NCBI GenBank assembly: GCA_019112625.1
Contig: DXIW01000063.1
Span: forward strand, 1-61,758
DNA: 61,758 nt
Source: Candidatus Acutalibacter stercorigallinarum
GTDB lineage: Bacteria; Bacillota; Clostridia; Oscillospirales; Acutalibacteraceae
Reading direction: 5' to 3'
The position numbers and the translations under genes are program-made. Position 1 is the stretch's first letter, and every line of letters starts with the position of its first letter. The notes under the pieces were generated by a model. It had not been told where the DNA came from. It searched no databases and was given only the letters and a program-made list of their open reading frames with translations. Shown in pieces: positions 41,475-48,855 of the stretch.

Positions 41475-41722
41475 GCGAGGAACAACTGCTGCGCAAGCGC
41501 TATTACGCGGCCCAATTCGCCGTGTGGGAGCTCCACCTGTTTTTGGACACCCACCCCAACAACAAAGAGGCAGCCCGCCGCCTGGAAGAGCACCAGGGCC
41601 GGGCCGCCCAGCTGAAGCGGGAATTTGAGGAGAAATACGGCCCCATCGGGGAGATGGGCCCCAACACCAGCCGCTGGGCCTGGGTCAGCGACCCCTGGCC
41701 CTGGGAAAAGGAGGGGAACTAA
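41471..41722 (+). CDS. cotJB: Spore coat protein CotJB
   Basis: An 83-residue coat protein. LRKRYYAAQFAVWELHLFLDTHPNN near the start, and the C-terminal WAWVSDPWPWEKEGN rich in tryptophan, are typical of CotJB. It sits between cotJA (4-bp overlap) and cotJC (stop immediately followed by ATG), so the three are translated from one message. It is made in the mother cell and assembled into the coat by family knowledge. Confidence 0.92.
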   Translation: MSEEQLLRKRYYAAQFAVWELHLFLDTHPNNKEAARRLEEHQGRAAQLKREFEEKYGPIGEMGPNTSRWAWVSDPWPWEKEGN

Positions 41723-42322
41723 ATGTTTGTCTACGAAAAGCGATTGCAGTACCCCATCCGCATCAAGAACCCCAACCCCAAGCTGGCGAAGCTCATCATC
41801 AGCCAGTACGGCGGCCCCCACGGGGAGATCGGCGCGTCCCTGCGGTACCTCAGCCAGCGGTACGCCATGCCCACCCCCGAGCTGAAAGCCATCCTCACCG
41901 ACATCGGCACCGAGGAGCTCTCCCACCTGGAGATGGTGGGCACCATCGTGTACCAGCTCACCCGCAACCTCACCCCCCAGCAGATCCAGGAGGCGGGCTT
42001 CGACACCTACTTTCTGGACCACACCACCGGAGTGTACCCGGTGGCGGCCTCGGGGATGCCCTTCAGCGCCCAGACCTTCTCCGTCACCGGCGACACCATC
42101 GCCGACCTCCAGGAGGACATGAGTGCCGAGCAGAAAGCCCGGATGACCTACGACAATATCCTCCGCTTCGCCGATGACCCGGACGTGCGGGATCCCATCA
42201 AGTTCCTGCGGGAGCGGGAGATCGTCCACTTCCAGCGCTTCGGCGAGGGGCTGCGTATCCTCACCGACAAGCTGGACAGCAAGAATTTCTACGCCTTCAA
42301 CCCCTCCTTCGACAAGCCCTGA
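41723..42322 (+). CDS. cotJC: Spore coat protein CotJC (manganese catalase family)
   Basis: A 199-residue protein of the dimanganese catalase fold. Metal ligands are visible in GGPHGEIGASLRYLSQRY (near 33), IGTEELSHLEMVGTIVYQL (near 62) and the late helix REREIVHFQRFGEGL (near 172). It is likely to remove peroxide at the spore surface, which is inferred from the family. The length is normal. A strong terminator follows the stop. Confidence 0.93.
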   Translation: MFVYEKRLQYPIRIKNPNPKLAKLIISQYGGPHGEIGASLRYLSQRYAMPTPELKAILTDIGTEELSHLEMVGTIVYQLTRNLTPQQIQEAGFDTYFLDHTTGVYPVAASGMPFSAQTFSVTGDTIADLQEDMSAEQKARMTYDNILRFADDPDVRDPIKFLREREIVHFQRFGEGLRILTDKLDSKNFYAFNPSFDKP

Positions 42323-42338
42323 CAGCCGGGGAGGCGAC

Positions 42339-42374
42339 GCCCGCCTGGGGAGACCCGGGCGGGCATCTTTTTTT
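42339..42374 (+). terminator. Terminator after cotJC
   Basis: An 11-bp stem (42339-42349 with 42354-42364, one T-G pair) with a short loop, then ATC and T7. Confidence 0.85.
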
Positions 42375-42395
42375 GAAAAAACAGGGGAGACCCCC

Positions 42396-42443
42396 TTGAC
42401 AAACTCGGGGCAGCTGCCTATACTATAAATGAACAATCGTTCA
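42396..42443 (+). promoter_or_regulatory. Promoter and ArsR/SmtB-type operator of the metal operon
   Basis: TTGACA (42396-42401), a 17-bp spacer and TATACT (42419-42424). Directly downstream lies the inverted repeat TGAACAATCGTTCA (42430-42443), which matches the core of ArsR/SmtB operators (TGAAC...GTTCA). Binding there would block transcription, so the operon is probably autorepressed and released by metal. Confidence 0.85.
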
Positions 42444-42462
42444 AATGAAAGGATGTTGTAAT

Positions 42463-42825
42463 ATGCCGGAACGGAAAACAGCGCCGGGCTGCGATTTCCT
42501 CTTTGTCCACCAGGACATTGTGGACCGGGTGAACAGCGCCATGCCCGGGGAGGAGGAGCTCTTCGACCTGGCGGAGCTGTTCAAAGTGTTCGGGGATTCC
42601 ACCCGCATCAAAATTTTGTACCTGCTCTTCGAGGCGGAGATGTGCGTGTGCGACATCGCCCAGCTGCTGGGTATGACCCAGTCGGCCATCTCCCACCAGC
42701 TGCAGGTGCTGAAAAAGAGCAAGCTGGTGAAATACCGCCGGGAGGGCAAGACCGTGTTCTACTCGTTAGCCGACGACCATGTGCGCGCCATTCTGGGCCA
42801 GGGCATGGACCACGTCACCGAATAA
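42463..42825 (+). CDS. ArsR/SmtB-family metal-responsive repressor
   Basis: A 120-residue winged-helix repressor. ELFKVFGDSTRIKILYLLFEAEMCVCDIA, then MTQSAISHQLQVLKKSKLV and YRREGKTVFYSL (about residues 28-105) form the family core. The CVCD segment holds the cysteines of the alpha-3 metal site used by CadC and ArsR types. With the operator upstream and a P-type ATPase downstream, it probably represses this operon until Cd, Pb or Zn binds. AAAGGATG precedes the ATG. Confidence 0.9.
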   Translation: MPERKTAPGCDFLFVHQDIVDRVNSAMPGEEELFDLAELFKVFGDSTRIKILYLLFEAEMCVCDIAQLLGMTQSAISHQLQVLKKSKLVKYRREGKTVFYSLADDHVRAILGQGMDHVTE

Positions 42826-42853
42826 ACCAAAACGATTCTAGGAGGCACTCACC

Positions 42854-43075
42854 ATGAAAAAGACCTACCAGCTCACCGACCTGGACTGCGCCAACTGCGC
42901 CGCCAAAATGGAGACCGCCATCAAGAAGATCGACGGGGTGTCCGACGCCTCTGTCAGCTTCCTCACCCAGAAGATGACCGTGGATGCCGACGACAGCCGG
43001 TTCGACGAGATCATGAAGCAGGTAGTGAAGGCCTGCAAAAAGGTGGAGCCCGACTGCGTCATCAACCTGAAATAA
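42854..43075 (+). CDS. Heavy-metal-associated (HMA) domain protein
   Basis: A 73-residue single-domain metallochaperone with the metal-binding CANC in LTDLDCANCAAKMETAI near residue 12. It matches the N-terminal HMA domain of ZntA/CadA ATPases. Here it is a separate gene 41 bp before the ATPase, which itself lacks the domain, so the domain seems split off. It would deliver Zn, Cd or Pb to the pump. Confidence 0.9.
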   Translation: MKKTYQLTDLDCANCAAKMETAIKKIDGVSDASVSFLTQKMTVDADDSRFDEIMKQVVKACKKVEPDCVINLK

Positions 43076-43116
43076 ATAGGCGCTGCGCAAAATCAAAGCT
43101 GAAGGACTTGAGAGGT

Positions 43117-44997
43117 ATGACTAGAAAACAGAAGAAAATGCTGGCCCGCATCGTCATCAGCGCGGTATTGCTGGTAGCCGCCGTGCTCATCCCCTACAGC
43201 GGCACCTGGCGGTTTTTGCTGTTCTTCCCCGCCTATTTCACCATCGGCTGGGACGTGTTGTGGAAGGCCGCCCGGAACATCGCCCATGGCCAGGTATTCG
43301 ACGAGAACTTCCTCATGGCCCTGGCCACGGTGGGGGCCTTCTGCACCGGCTTTTTCGGGGAGGGGGAATACCCCGAGGCCGTGTTCGTCATGCTGTTCTA
43401 CCAGGTGGGGGAGCTGTTCCAGAGCTACGCCGTGGGCAAGTCCCGCAAGTCCATCGCCAGCCTGATGGACATCCGCCCGGACTACGCCAACGTGGAGCGT
43501 GAGGGCCAGCTGGTCCAGGTGGACCCGGAACAGGTGGCCATCGGGGACGTGATTACCGTCAAGGCCGGGGAGAAGGTGCCCCTGGACGGGGTGGTGCTGG
43601 AGGGCAGCTCCTCCCTGAACACCGCCGCCCTCACCGGGGAGTCCCTGCCCCGGGAGGTGGGCCCCGGGGACAGCGTCATCAGCGGCTGCGTAAACCAGAG
43701 CGGCCTGCTGCGAGTGCAGGTGACCAAGGCCTTCGGGGAGTCCACCGTGGCGAAGATTCTGGACCTGGTGGAGAACTCCAGCAGCAAGAAGGCCAAGGCG
43801 GAGAACTTCATCACCAAATTTGCCCGGTACTACACCCCAATCGTGGTCATCGCCGCCGTGGCCCTGGCGGTGCTGCCGCCCCTGTTCTTTGGCCAAAGCT
43901 GGGCGGACTGGCTCCAGCGGGCCCTGACCTTCCTGGTGGTCTCCTGCCCCTGCGCCCTGGTGATCTCCGTGCCCCTCAGCTTCTTCGGGGGCATCGGCGG
44001 GGCCTCCCGGCAGGGCATCCTGGTGAAGGGCGGCAACTATTTGGAGGCCCTGGCCGCCACGGAAGTGGTGGTGTTCGATAAGACCGGCACCCTCACCCAG
44101 GGGGTGTTCCACGTCACCGCCATCCACCCCGACCAGTACAGCCAGGCCCAGCTGCTAGAGCTGGCCGCCCTGGCGGAGAGCTACTCCGACCACCCCATCT
44201 CCCGCTCTTTGAAGGAGGCCTACGGCAAAGAGCTGGACACCTCCCGGGTGGGTGAGGTGGAGGAGCTCTCCGGCCATGGGGTGCGGGCCCGGGTGGACGG
44301 GAAACTGGTGTGCGCCGGCAACGATAAACTGATGGAGGAGATCGGCGCGGGGTGGCGCCCCTGCCACCACGTGGGCACCACGGTGCACGTGGCGGTGGAC
44401 GGGGTCTATGCCGGGCATATCGTCATCTCCGACCGGGTGAAGCCCGACGCCAAAGCCGCTGTCGCCGCCCTGAAGGCCCAGGGGGTAAAAAAGACCGTCA
44501 TGCTCACCGGGGACACCAAAGCCGTGGGGGAGAGCGTGGCCAAGGAGCTGGGCCTGGACCAGGCCTACACCCAGCTGCTCCCCGGGGATAAGGTGGAGAA
44601 GGTGGAGGCCCTGCTCCTGGAAAAATCCCCCAAAGGGAAGCTGGCCTTCGTGGGGGACGGCATCAACGACGCGCCGGTGCTCTCCCGGGCGGACATCGGC
44701 ATCGCCATGGGGGCCCTGGGCTCAGATGCCGCCATCGAGGCTGCGGACATCGTCCTCATGGACGACAAGCCCTCCAAGATCGCCAAGGCCATGGAGATCT
44801 CCAAGCGCACCCTGGGCATCGTGCGGCAGAACATCGTGTTCGCCCTGGCTGTCAAGGTGCTGGTGCTGCTCCTCAGCGCCTTCGGCCTCTCCAATATGTG
44901 GCAGGCGGTGTTTGCCGACGTGGGCGTCATGGTCCTGGCCATCCTGAACGCCTCCCGGGCCCTGAAGGCCGGCCGGGAGGAGACCGCAGCGCTGTAA
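43117..44997 (+). CDS. Heavy-metal-translocating P-type ATPase (ZntA/CadA-like)
   Basis: A 626-residue P1B-type ATPase. The transmembrane metal site is VVSCPCALVIS near residue 274, the phosphorylated aspartate in VVFDKTGTLTQG near residue 319, and the hinge in GDGINDAPVLSRADIGIAMG near residue 513. SDHPISRS is the HP locus. It has no N-terminal HMA domain. The CPC motif and the ArsR partner suggest export of Zn, Cd or Pb. ATG 43117 follows AGAGGT; a TTG at 43108 is also in frame. A bidirectional terminator follows. Confidence 0.93.
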   Translation: MTRKQKKMLARIVISAVLLVAAVLIPYSGTWRFLLFFPAYFTIGWDVLWKAARNIAHGQVFDENFLMALATVGAFCTGFFGEGEYPEAVFVMLFYQVGELFQSYAVGKSRKSIASLMDIRPDYANVEREGQLVQVDPEQVAIGDVITVKAGEKVPLDGVVLEGSSSLNTAALTGESLPREVGPGDSVISGCVNQSGLLRVQVTKAFGESTVAKILDLVENSSSKKAKAENFITKFARYYTPIVVIAAVALAVLPPLFFGQSWADWLQRALTFLVVSCPCALVISVPLSFFGGIGGASRQGILVKGGNYLEALAATEVVVFDKTGTLTQGVFHVTAIHPDQYSQAQLLELAALAESYSDHPISRSLKEAYGKELDTSRVGEVEELSGHGVRARVDGKLVCAGNDKLMEEIGAGWRPCHHVGTTVHVAVDGVYAGHIVISDRVKPDAKAAVAALKAQGVKKTVMLTGDTKAVGESVAKELGLDQAYTQLLPGDKVEKVEALLLEKSPKGKLAFVGDGINDAPVLSRADIGIAMGALGSDAAIEAADIVLMDDKPSKIAKAMEISKRTLGIVRQNIVFALAVKVLVLLLSAFGLSNMWQAVFADVGVMVLAILNASRALKAGREETAAL

Positions 44998-45000
44998 GCG

Positions 45001-45034
45001 AAAAAAGGACCGCCGTACACACGGCGGTCCTTTT
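45001..45034. terminator. Bidirectional terminator
   Basis: A perfect 10-bp stem GGACCGCCGT/ACGGCGGTCC with loop ACAC, flanked by A6 and T4. It serves the ATPase gene and the convergent DUF6054 gene. Confidence 0.88.
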
Positions 45035-45041
45035 GCTGCGC

Positions 45042-45374
45042 TCACAGGTCGTTGATGGCCCCGGCGATGGTCTCCAGAAAGGCCTCCTCCCCAAAGGTGT
45101 TCAGCTTGAAGAAGGTGGCCTGGCTGCCCCCGGAGGTGATGGCGGTGAGAAAGTAGCTGCCATTGGCCCCCGCCAGGGTGAGGCTCATGCTCACCCGGTT
45201 GCCGCCGGTCCAGCTGTACCGCTCGTAGACCCGCACCGCGCAGCGGAAGTCCCCTTGGCTGTAGTCGCTGCCGTCCTCGTAGCTGGCGGACATGCTGCCC
45301 CCCAGCACCGCCTGGTGCAGGTGTTCCAGAATGGCGTCAAAGTCGCCTGTGACCTGTTTGACGTATTTTGCCAT
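45042..45374 (-). CDS. DUF6054-family protein (110 aa)
   Basis: A soluble 110-residue protein. The pattern YVKQVTGDFDAILEHLHQAVL, then MSASYEDGSDY and CAVRVYERYSWTGGNRVSM followed by FLTAITSGGSQATFFKLNT is that of DUF6054, recalled from annotation of related Clostridia. No catalytic residues or membrane segments are evident. GGAAAGGAG precedes the ATG. It lies 18 bp behind the APH-like kinase gene and is probably co-transcribed with it. Function unknown. Confidence 0.75.
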   Translation of the reverse strand: MAKYVKQVTGDFDAILEHLHQAVLGGSMSASYEDGSDYSQGDFRCAVRVYERYSWTGGNRVSMSLTLAGANGSYFLTAITSGGSQATFFKLNTFGEEAFLETIAGAINDL

Positions 45375-45392
45375 AGCGTGCTCCTTTCCCCG

Positions 45393-46304
45393 TCAACCCC
45401 GGTTTGCCAGGGCCTGTTCCAAAAGCCGCCGCACCTCCTCCAGGGAGGAAAAGGGCGGCAGGCCTGCCTCCTTGGCTGTCTCCCGGAGGATGTCCGGCCC
45501 GAAGTCGTGGACGGCGAGGCCGTCCAGAACCCCCTGGACAAAGGCCTCCCGGTCCTCCCCGGCCCAGAGCTTCAGCAGCAGGGGGTCCCGCTGGAACAGC
45601 CCCAGGGCCAGGGGCGGCAGCTCGTACCAGGCGGGGGCCAGGCAGGCGTCCGCCCAGTCGATGAGCACAGGCCGGCCTTTTTCGTCCACCAGCACGTTCT
45701 CCCCGGTCAGGTCCCCGTGGACCAGCACAGGCTCCGCCAGGTCCACCGCCCGGGCCCGGGCCTGCAGCTCCTCTGCCAGGGCAGGGGCCACGTGGGCCAG
45801 CCGGGGGTTTTCCCTGCCCCGCCGCCGCAGATCCACCGGGGGGATGAGCCCCGGGGCGGGCCGGTTGACCAGCGCCAGCAGCTCCTTGAGCTGCCGGGCG
45901 AAAAACTCCTTTTCCCGGGGGGAGGCAGTGGGCAGCCAGTCTCCTGCCTCTCGCCCGGGGCAAAACTGGGTGACCAGGTAGTAAAAATCGTACTTGTCCC
46001 GCACCAGCCCCTGGGCCAGGAGCTTCGGCACCGGCACCCCCAGCTTTGTGAGATGGCCGCACACCGCCGCCTCATTCCGGAAATCCGGTTCCGGGTCCAG
46101 GCCGGACTCCCGGGGGAAGAACACCTTCACCACCAGGTCCCCGCAGCGGAACACCCCGTTGGTGCCGGGGGTCAGGTTTTGCAGGGGCGCAAAGGGCAGC
46201 CCCTCCCGGCGGAAAATTTCCCGCACCAGGGGCGTAAACGCGGGGATGGACTGGAACACCCGCCCCCAGTCGTCCCAGTTTTGGATGGTCTCGGAGAACA
46301 GCAT
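45393..46304 (-). CDS. Aminoglycoside phosphotransferase-like (APH) kinase
   Basis: A 303-residue protein with the protein-kinase-like fold. The ATP-binding lysine is in DLVVKVFFPRE near residue 57. The catalytic loop is VLVHGDLTGENVLVDEKGRPVLIDWADA near residue 194, with the usual H-D...N and the metal-binding D. The family phosphorylates many small molecules, and nothing here shows drug resistance. It has its own promoter and is followed by the DUF6054 gene in the same direction. Confidence 0.85.
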   Translation of the reverse strand: MLFSETIQNWDDWGRVFQSIPAFTPLVREIFRREGLPFAPLQNLTPGTNGVFRCGDLVVKVFFPRESGLDPEPDFRNEAAVCGHLTKLGVPVPKLLAQGLVRDKYDFYYLVTQFCPGREAGDWLPTASPREKEFFARQLKELLALVNRPAPGLIPPVDLRRRGRENPRLAHVAPALAEELQARARAVDLAEPVLVHGDLTGENVLVDEKGRPVLIDWADACLAPAWYELPPLALGLFQRDPLLLKLWAGEDREAFVQGVLDGLAVHDFGPDILRETAKEAGLPPFSSLEEVRRLLEQALANRG

Positions 46305-46325
46305 GGCGGCCCCTCCTTTTTGTCC

Positions 46326-46354
46326 ATCATAGCACAGCCCGGGCTATCTGGCAA
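46326..46354 (-). promoter_or_regulatory. SigA-type promoter for the APH-DUF6054 unit
   Basis: On the minus strand: TTGCCA (46349-46354), a 17-bp spacer and an extended -10 TGCTATGAT (-10 at 46326-46331). Confidence 0.7.
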
Positions 46355-46355
46355 C

Positions 46356-46383
46356 AAAAACCTCCCCCGCACCGCGGGGGAGG
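46356..46383 (-). terminator. Terminator of the GntR-ABC operon
   Basis: A perfect 10-bp stem CCTCCCCCGC/GCGGGGGAGG around a 3-nt loop, followed on the minus strand by T5. It closes the unit just downstream of the zinc-ribbon gene. Confidence 0.88.
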
Positions 46384-46389
46384 TCCTGA

Positions 46390-46611
46390 TCAGCCAAAGG
46401 CCTGTTTGATCTTCTCCAGCTCCTCCCGGGTCTCCACCCAGTTCTCCACGTAGCCGCAGGAGCAGCACACGTAGCGGATCACCGGGATCTTCCCGAACAG
46501 GGTGGCGGCGCTGGTGTAGATGTTGTTCCCGCTGGCGTAGCGGCCCGGGTGGTCCGGCACCCGGACGATGTGGCTGCCGCCGCACTTGGGGCATCGGTTG
46601 GTATATCGCAT
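46390..46611 (-). CDS. Zinc-ribbon-like small protein
   Basis: A 73-residue protein with two CxxC pairs: CPKCG near residue 7 and CCSCG near residue 49, separated by a 40-residue beta-rich stretch (IVRVPDHPGRYASGNN...). This is a zinc-ribbon arrangement. GGAG lies 7 nt before the ATG, inside the last codons of the permease gene, so it is translated with that gene. It is the last gene of the GntR-ABC unit. Function unknown. Confidence 0.75.
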   Translation of the reverse strand: MRYTNRCPKCGGSHIVRVPDHPGRYASGNNIYTSAATLFGKIPVIRYVCCSCGYVENWVETREELEKIKQAFG

Positions 46612-46612
46612 A

Positions 46613-47251
46613 TCAAAACTCCATTTTCCGATAGAAATGCAGGGTGAGGAAGAACGAGCCCACATACAGGGCCACCACCGCCAGGGCGGCGAAGGGCGCC
46701 AGGGCCCCGGCGTTCTGCTCCACAAAGTCGAAGGCGGAGCGGATGGCCTCGTCGCTCCAAACGCCCAGGCGGTTGAGGCCGAAGAGCAGCGCCATGGGCA
46801 CGAAGATCATCCCCATAAACACCGCCACCACGAAGTTCTGCCCCAGCTTCAGGCACACGGGGATCATCACCGCCTGGAACAACAGGGTGAGGCTCAGGAA
46901 CACCGGGTAGCTCCAGGCGGGCATGGGGGAGCCCAGCCCCAGATTGTCGGCGATGACGATGAGATTCATCACCGCGGTGCTCACCAGCCCGGCGATGTAT
47001 TTGGACAGCACCACCTTCCCCCGGCTGATGGGGGAGGCGCAGATGAATTTGTTCCACCCGTTGGCCTTGTCGTAGTGGATGGAGTAGCAGGGCACCATGC
47101 AGCCCAGGGAGAGCAGCACCCCGACAGCGGGCCCCAGCATCTCCTCCTGACCGATGACCAGGTTGAATACACAGAAGACTAAGACGAACCCAAGGGTCAT
47201 TAGCAGCTCTTTCTTCGCGGAATACACGTCCTTATACAGTAAACCCAGCAT
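46613..47251 (-). CDS. ABC-2 type transporter permease
   Basis: A 212-residue membrane protein with six hydrophobic segments (about 16-34, 38-57, 85-103, 112-131, 139-158 and 180-205). A basic segment GWNKFICASPISRGKVVLSKYIAG after the second helix is typical of ABC-2 permeases. It works with the ATPase encoded just upstream (the stop and start codons abut). The transport substrate is unknown; similar GntR-linked systems respond to envelope-active peptides, which is only a possibility here. Confidence 0.85.
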   Translation of the reverse strand: MLGLLYKDVYSAKKELLMTLGFVLVFCVFNLVIGQEEMLGPAVGVLLSLGCMVPCYSIHYDKANGWNKFICASPISRGKVVLSKYIAGLVSTAVMNLIVIADNLGLGSPMPAWSYPVFLSLTLLFQAVMIPVCLKLGQNFVVAVFMGMIFVPMALLFGLNRLGVWSDEAIRSAFDFVEQNAGALAPFAALAVVALYVGSFFLTLHFYRKMEF

Positions 47252-48112
47252 TTAGATCTTCTCCTTTCCCGGCTTCTTCCCCTTGATGGAGTAGAGCATC
47301 AGGTCGTCCAAGGTGGCGCTCTCCACCGCCAGGTCCCCGGGCATCTCATAGCGCTTTACCAGGGCGGTCACCCCGAAGTCGCTGTCCCGGTAGCCCACCA
47401 CCGTGGCGGGAGCCAACTCCGCCAGCTGTTCCCTGCTGCCGTGGAACAGGCCGTAGGTCTCCAGCAGGGTGTCCTTCTCCCCGGAGAGGAAGATTTTCCC
47501 CTGGTGGATGAAGGTGATGTAGTCGGCAATCTTCTCCAGGTCCCCGGTGATGTGGGAGGACAAGAACACGCTGTGGCCCTCGTCCTGGATGTAGTCGTAG
47601 AGGATGTCTAAGATGTCGTCCCGCACGATGGGGTCCAGCCCGGAGGTGGCCTCGTCCAGCAGCAAGAGCTTCGCCCCGTGGGACAGGGCCGCCGCCAGGG
47701 ACAGCTTCATCACCATGCCCCGGGAGTAGGCCTTGATCTTTTTGCCCGATTCGATCTGGAACCGCTCCAGGTAAGCCCGGTAGGCAGCCCCGTCCCAGTG
47801 CTTGTAGATCTTGGACAGGACCTTCCCCAGCTGGAGGGCGTTCATCTCCGGGGGGAAGAAGCCGGAATCCAGCACCAGCCCCACCTCTTCCATCACAGAG
47901 CGGTCGGCGGCGGGGTCCCGCCCCAGCAGGCGGATGTCACCGCTGTCCTTTTCGATGAGCCCCAGCATGGCCTTGATGGTGGTGCTCTTCCCGGCACCGT
48001 TCTCCCCGATAAAGCCCATGATGCACCCCATGGGCAGGGTGAGGCTGACCCCGTCCAGGGTAAATGATTCATATTCCTTGCGCAAGTTCCGCAATTCAAT
48101 GGCGTTGGTCAT
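47252..48112 (-). CDS. ABC transporter ATP-binding protein
   Basis: A 286-residue ATPase. Walker A GENGAGKSTT is near residue 37, the signature is degenerate (the SRGMVMKLSLAAAL stretch near residue 131) and Walker B is LLLLDEATSGLDP near residue 152, with the H-loop in FLSSHIT. A C-terminal extension (about 215-286) follows the core. It is the partner of the ABC-2 permease downstream and lies directly behind the GntR regulator gene. Confidence 0.93.
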   Translation of the reverse strand: MTNAIELRNLRKEYESFTLDGVSLTLPMGCIMGFIGENGAGKSTTIKAMLGLIEKDSGDIRLLGRDPAADRSVMEEVGLVLDSGFFPPEMNALQLGKVLSKIYKHWDGAAYRAYLERFQIESGKKIKAYSRGMVMKLSLAAALSHGAKLLLLDEATSGLDPIVRDDILDILYDYIQDEGHSVFLSSHITGDLEKIADYITFIHQGKIFLSGEKDTLLETYGLFHGSREQLAELAPATVVGYRDSDFGVTALVKRYEMPGDLAVESATLDDLMLYSIKGKKPGKEKI

Positions 48113-48128
48113 AACTGATGTTCCTTTC

Positions 48129-48503
48129 CTAAGGTTCCTCCCAGAGCAGCTCCAAAGCGGAGAGCAGTTCCTCCTTGGTCATGCCGCAGAGGGCGGCGGC
48201 TTTTGCCGCCTCGGCCAGGTGGTGCTCCACCTGGCGCAGCTGCTCCTCCCGCAGAAATTCGGCGTTCTTCCCCGCCACAAAGCTCCCCTTGCCGGTGAGG
48301 GTGTACAAAAACCCCTCCCGCTCCAGCTCCTCGTAGGCGCGCTTGGTGGTGATGACGCTGATGCGCAGCTCCTTGGCCAGCAGCCGCATGGAGGGGAGAG
48401 GGTCCCCTTCTTTCAGCTGCCCGGCGAGGATCAATGCTTTGATCTGCTCGGTGATCTGTTCGTAGATGGGCTTCCCGTTCTGGTTGCTGATGCTGATGTT
48501 CAC
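48129..48503 (-). CDS. GntR-family regulator (YtrA subfamily)
   Basis: A 124-residue protein. The winged helix (about 10-75) has [20 protein letters not shown], then [28 protein letters not shown]. There is only a short helical C-terminal tail (about 85-124), the mark of the YtrA subfamily. The GTG start at 48503 follows AAAGGAAG. It heads the unit with the ABC ATPase, permease and zinc-ribbon genes. A perfect AT-rich palindrome over its own promoter is the probable operator. Confidence 0.9.
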   Translation of the reverse strand: MNISISNQNGKPIYEQITEQIKALILAGQLKEGDPLPSMRLLAKELRISVITTKRAYEELEREGFLYTLTGKGSFVAGKNAEFLREEQLRQVEHHLAEAAKAAALCGMTKEELLSALELLWEEP

Positions 48504-48581
48504 GGCATCTACTTCCTTTCCACCGCGCCTGCCCAGGGGGCCGTTCCCGGATGAGGGCGGCAATATTCCTTCGCGAACGAA

Positions 48582-48624
48582 ATATTGTATATATACAGTA
48601 TATACAATATCTACGGTTTGTCAA
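48582..48624 (-). promoter_or_regulatory. Promoter and 12-5-12 operator of the GntR-ABC operon
   Basis: On the minus strand, TTGACA (48619-48624), a 16-bp spacer and TATACT (48597-48602). The -10 lies inside a perfect inverted repeat ATATTGTATATA-N5-TATATACAATAT (48582-48610). Such GTATA/TATAC palindromes are typical for YtrA-type repressors. The AT-rich block is striking against the GC-rich background. Confidence 0.85.
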
Positions 48625-48697
48625 GGGGGCGGCAAAAAGTTTTTTTGGCGGCCCGGGACGGCTTTGGGCGGGGCTTCTGGGGAGCGAGGGCCAGCGA

Positions 48698-48778
48698 GAA
48701 ACTCCCCGACTTGCGCAAAGCGCAAGTCAGCCCCTCGAAAAGAGGGGCCAGCCGCCAAAGGCGGCTGGGGGGAGTTTC
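48698..48778. repeat. Four-arm palindromic element 4
   Basis: An outer 10-bp stem GAAACTCCCC/GGGGAGTTTC (48698-48707 with 48769-48778) encloses three hairpins. Arm 1 is GACTTGCGC-AAA-GCGCAAGTC (48708-48728), arm 2 is GCCCCTC with a 5-nt loop (48730-48748) and arm 3 is CAGCCGCC-AAA-GGCGGCTG (48749-48767... with G60). Only single bases separate the arms. A further AGCG/CGCT pair extends the outer stem after one mismatch. It lies in the divergent gntR-ispDF region; the rest of that 352-bp gap holds the two promoters. Confidence 0.88.
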
Positions 48779-48828
48779 CCGCTCCCAGCCCCACCCAAAC
48801 CGCACTGGTATTCCGTGCCGGTTTGTGC

Positions 48829-48834
48829 TATACT
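48829..48834 (+). promoter_or_regulatory. Extended -10 promoter for ispDF
   Basis: TGTGCTATACT contains an extended -10 (TATACT 48829-48834), 22 bp before the start. The -35 region is poor, as is common when an extended -10 is present. Confidence 0.5.
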
Positions 48835-48855
48835 GTTCCAAAAGGAGGTGCCGGG

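Noticed and set aside
45393-46304. Aminoglycoside resistance gene
   Set aside because: Only the general APH fold is visible; no feature points to a drug substrate, and it lies in ordinary chromosome.
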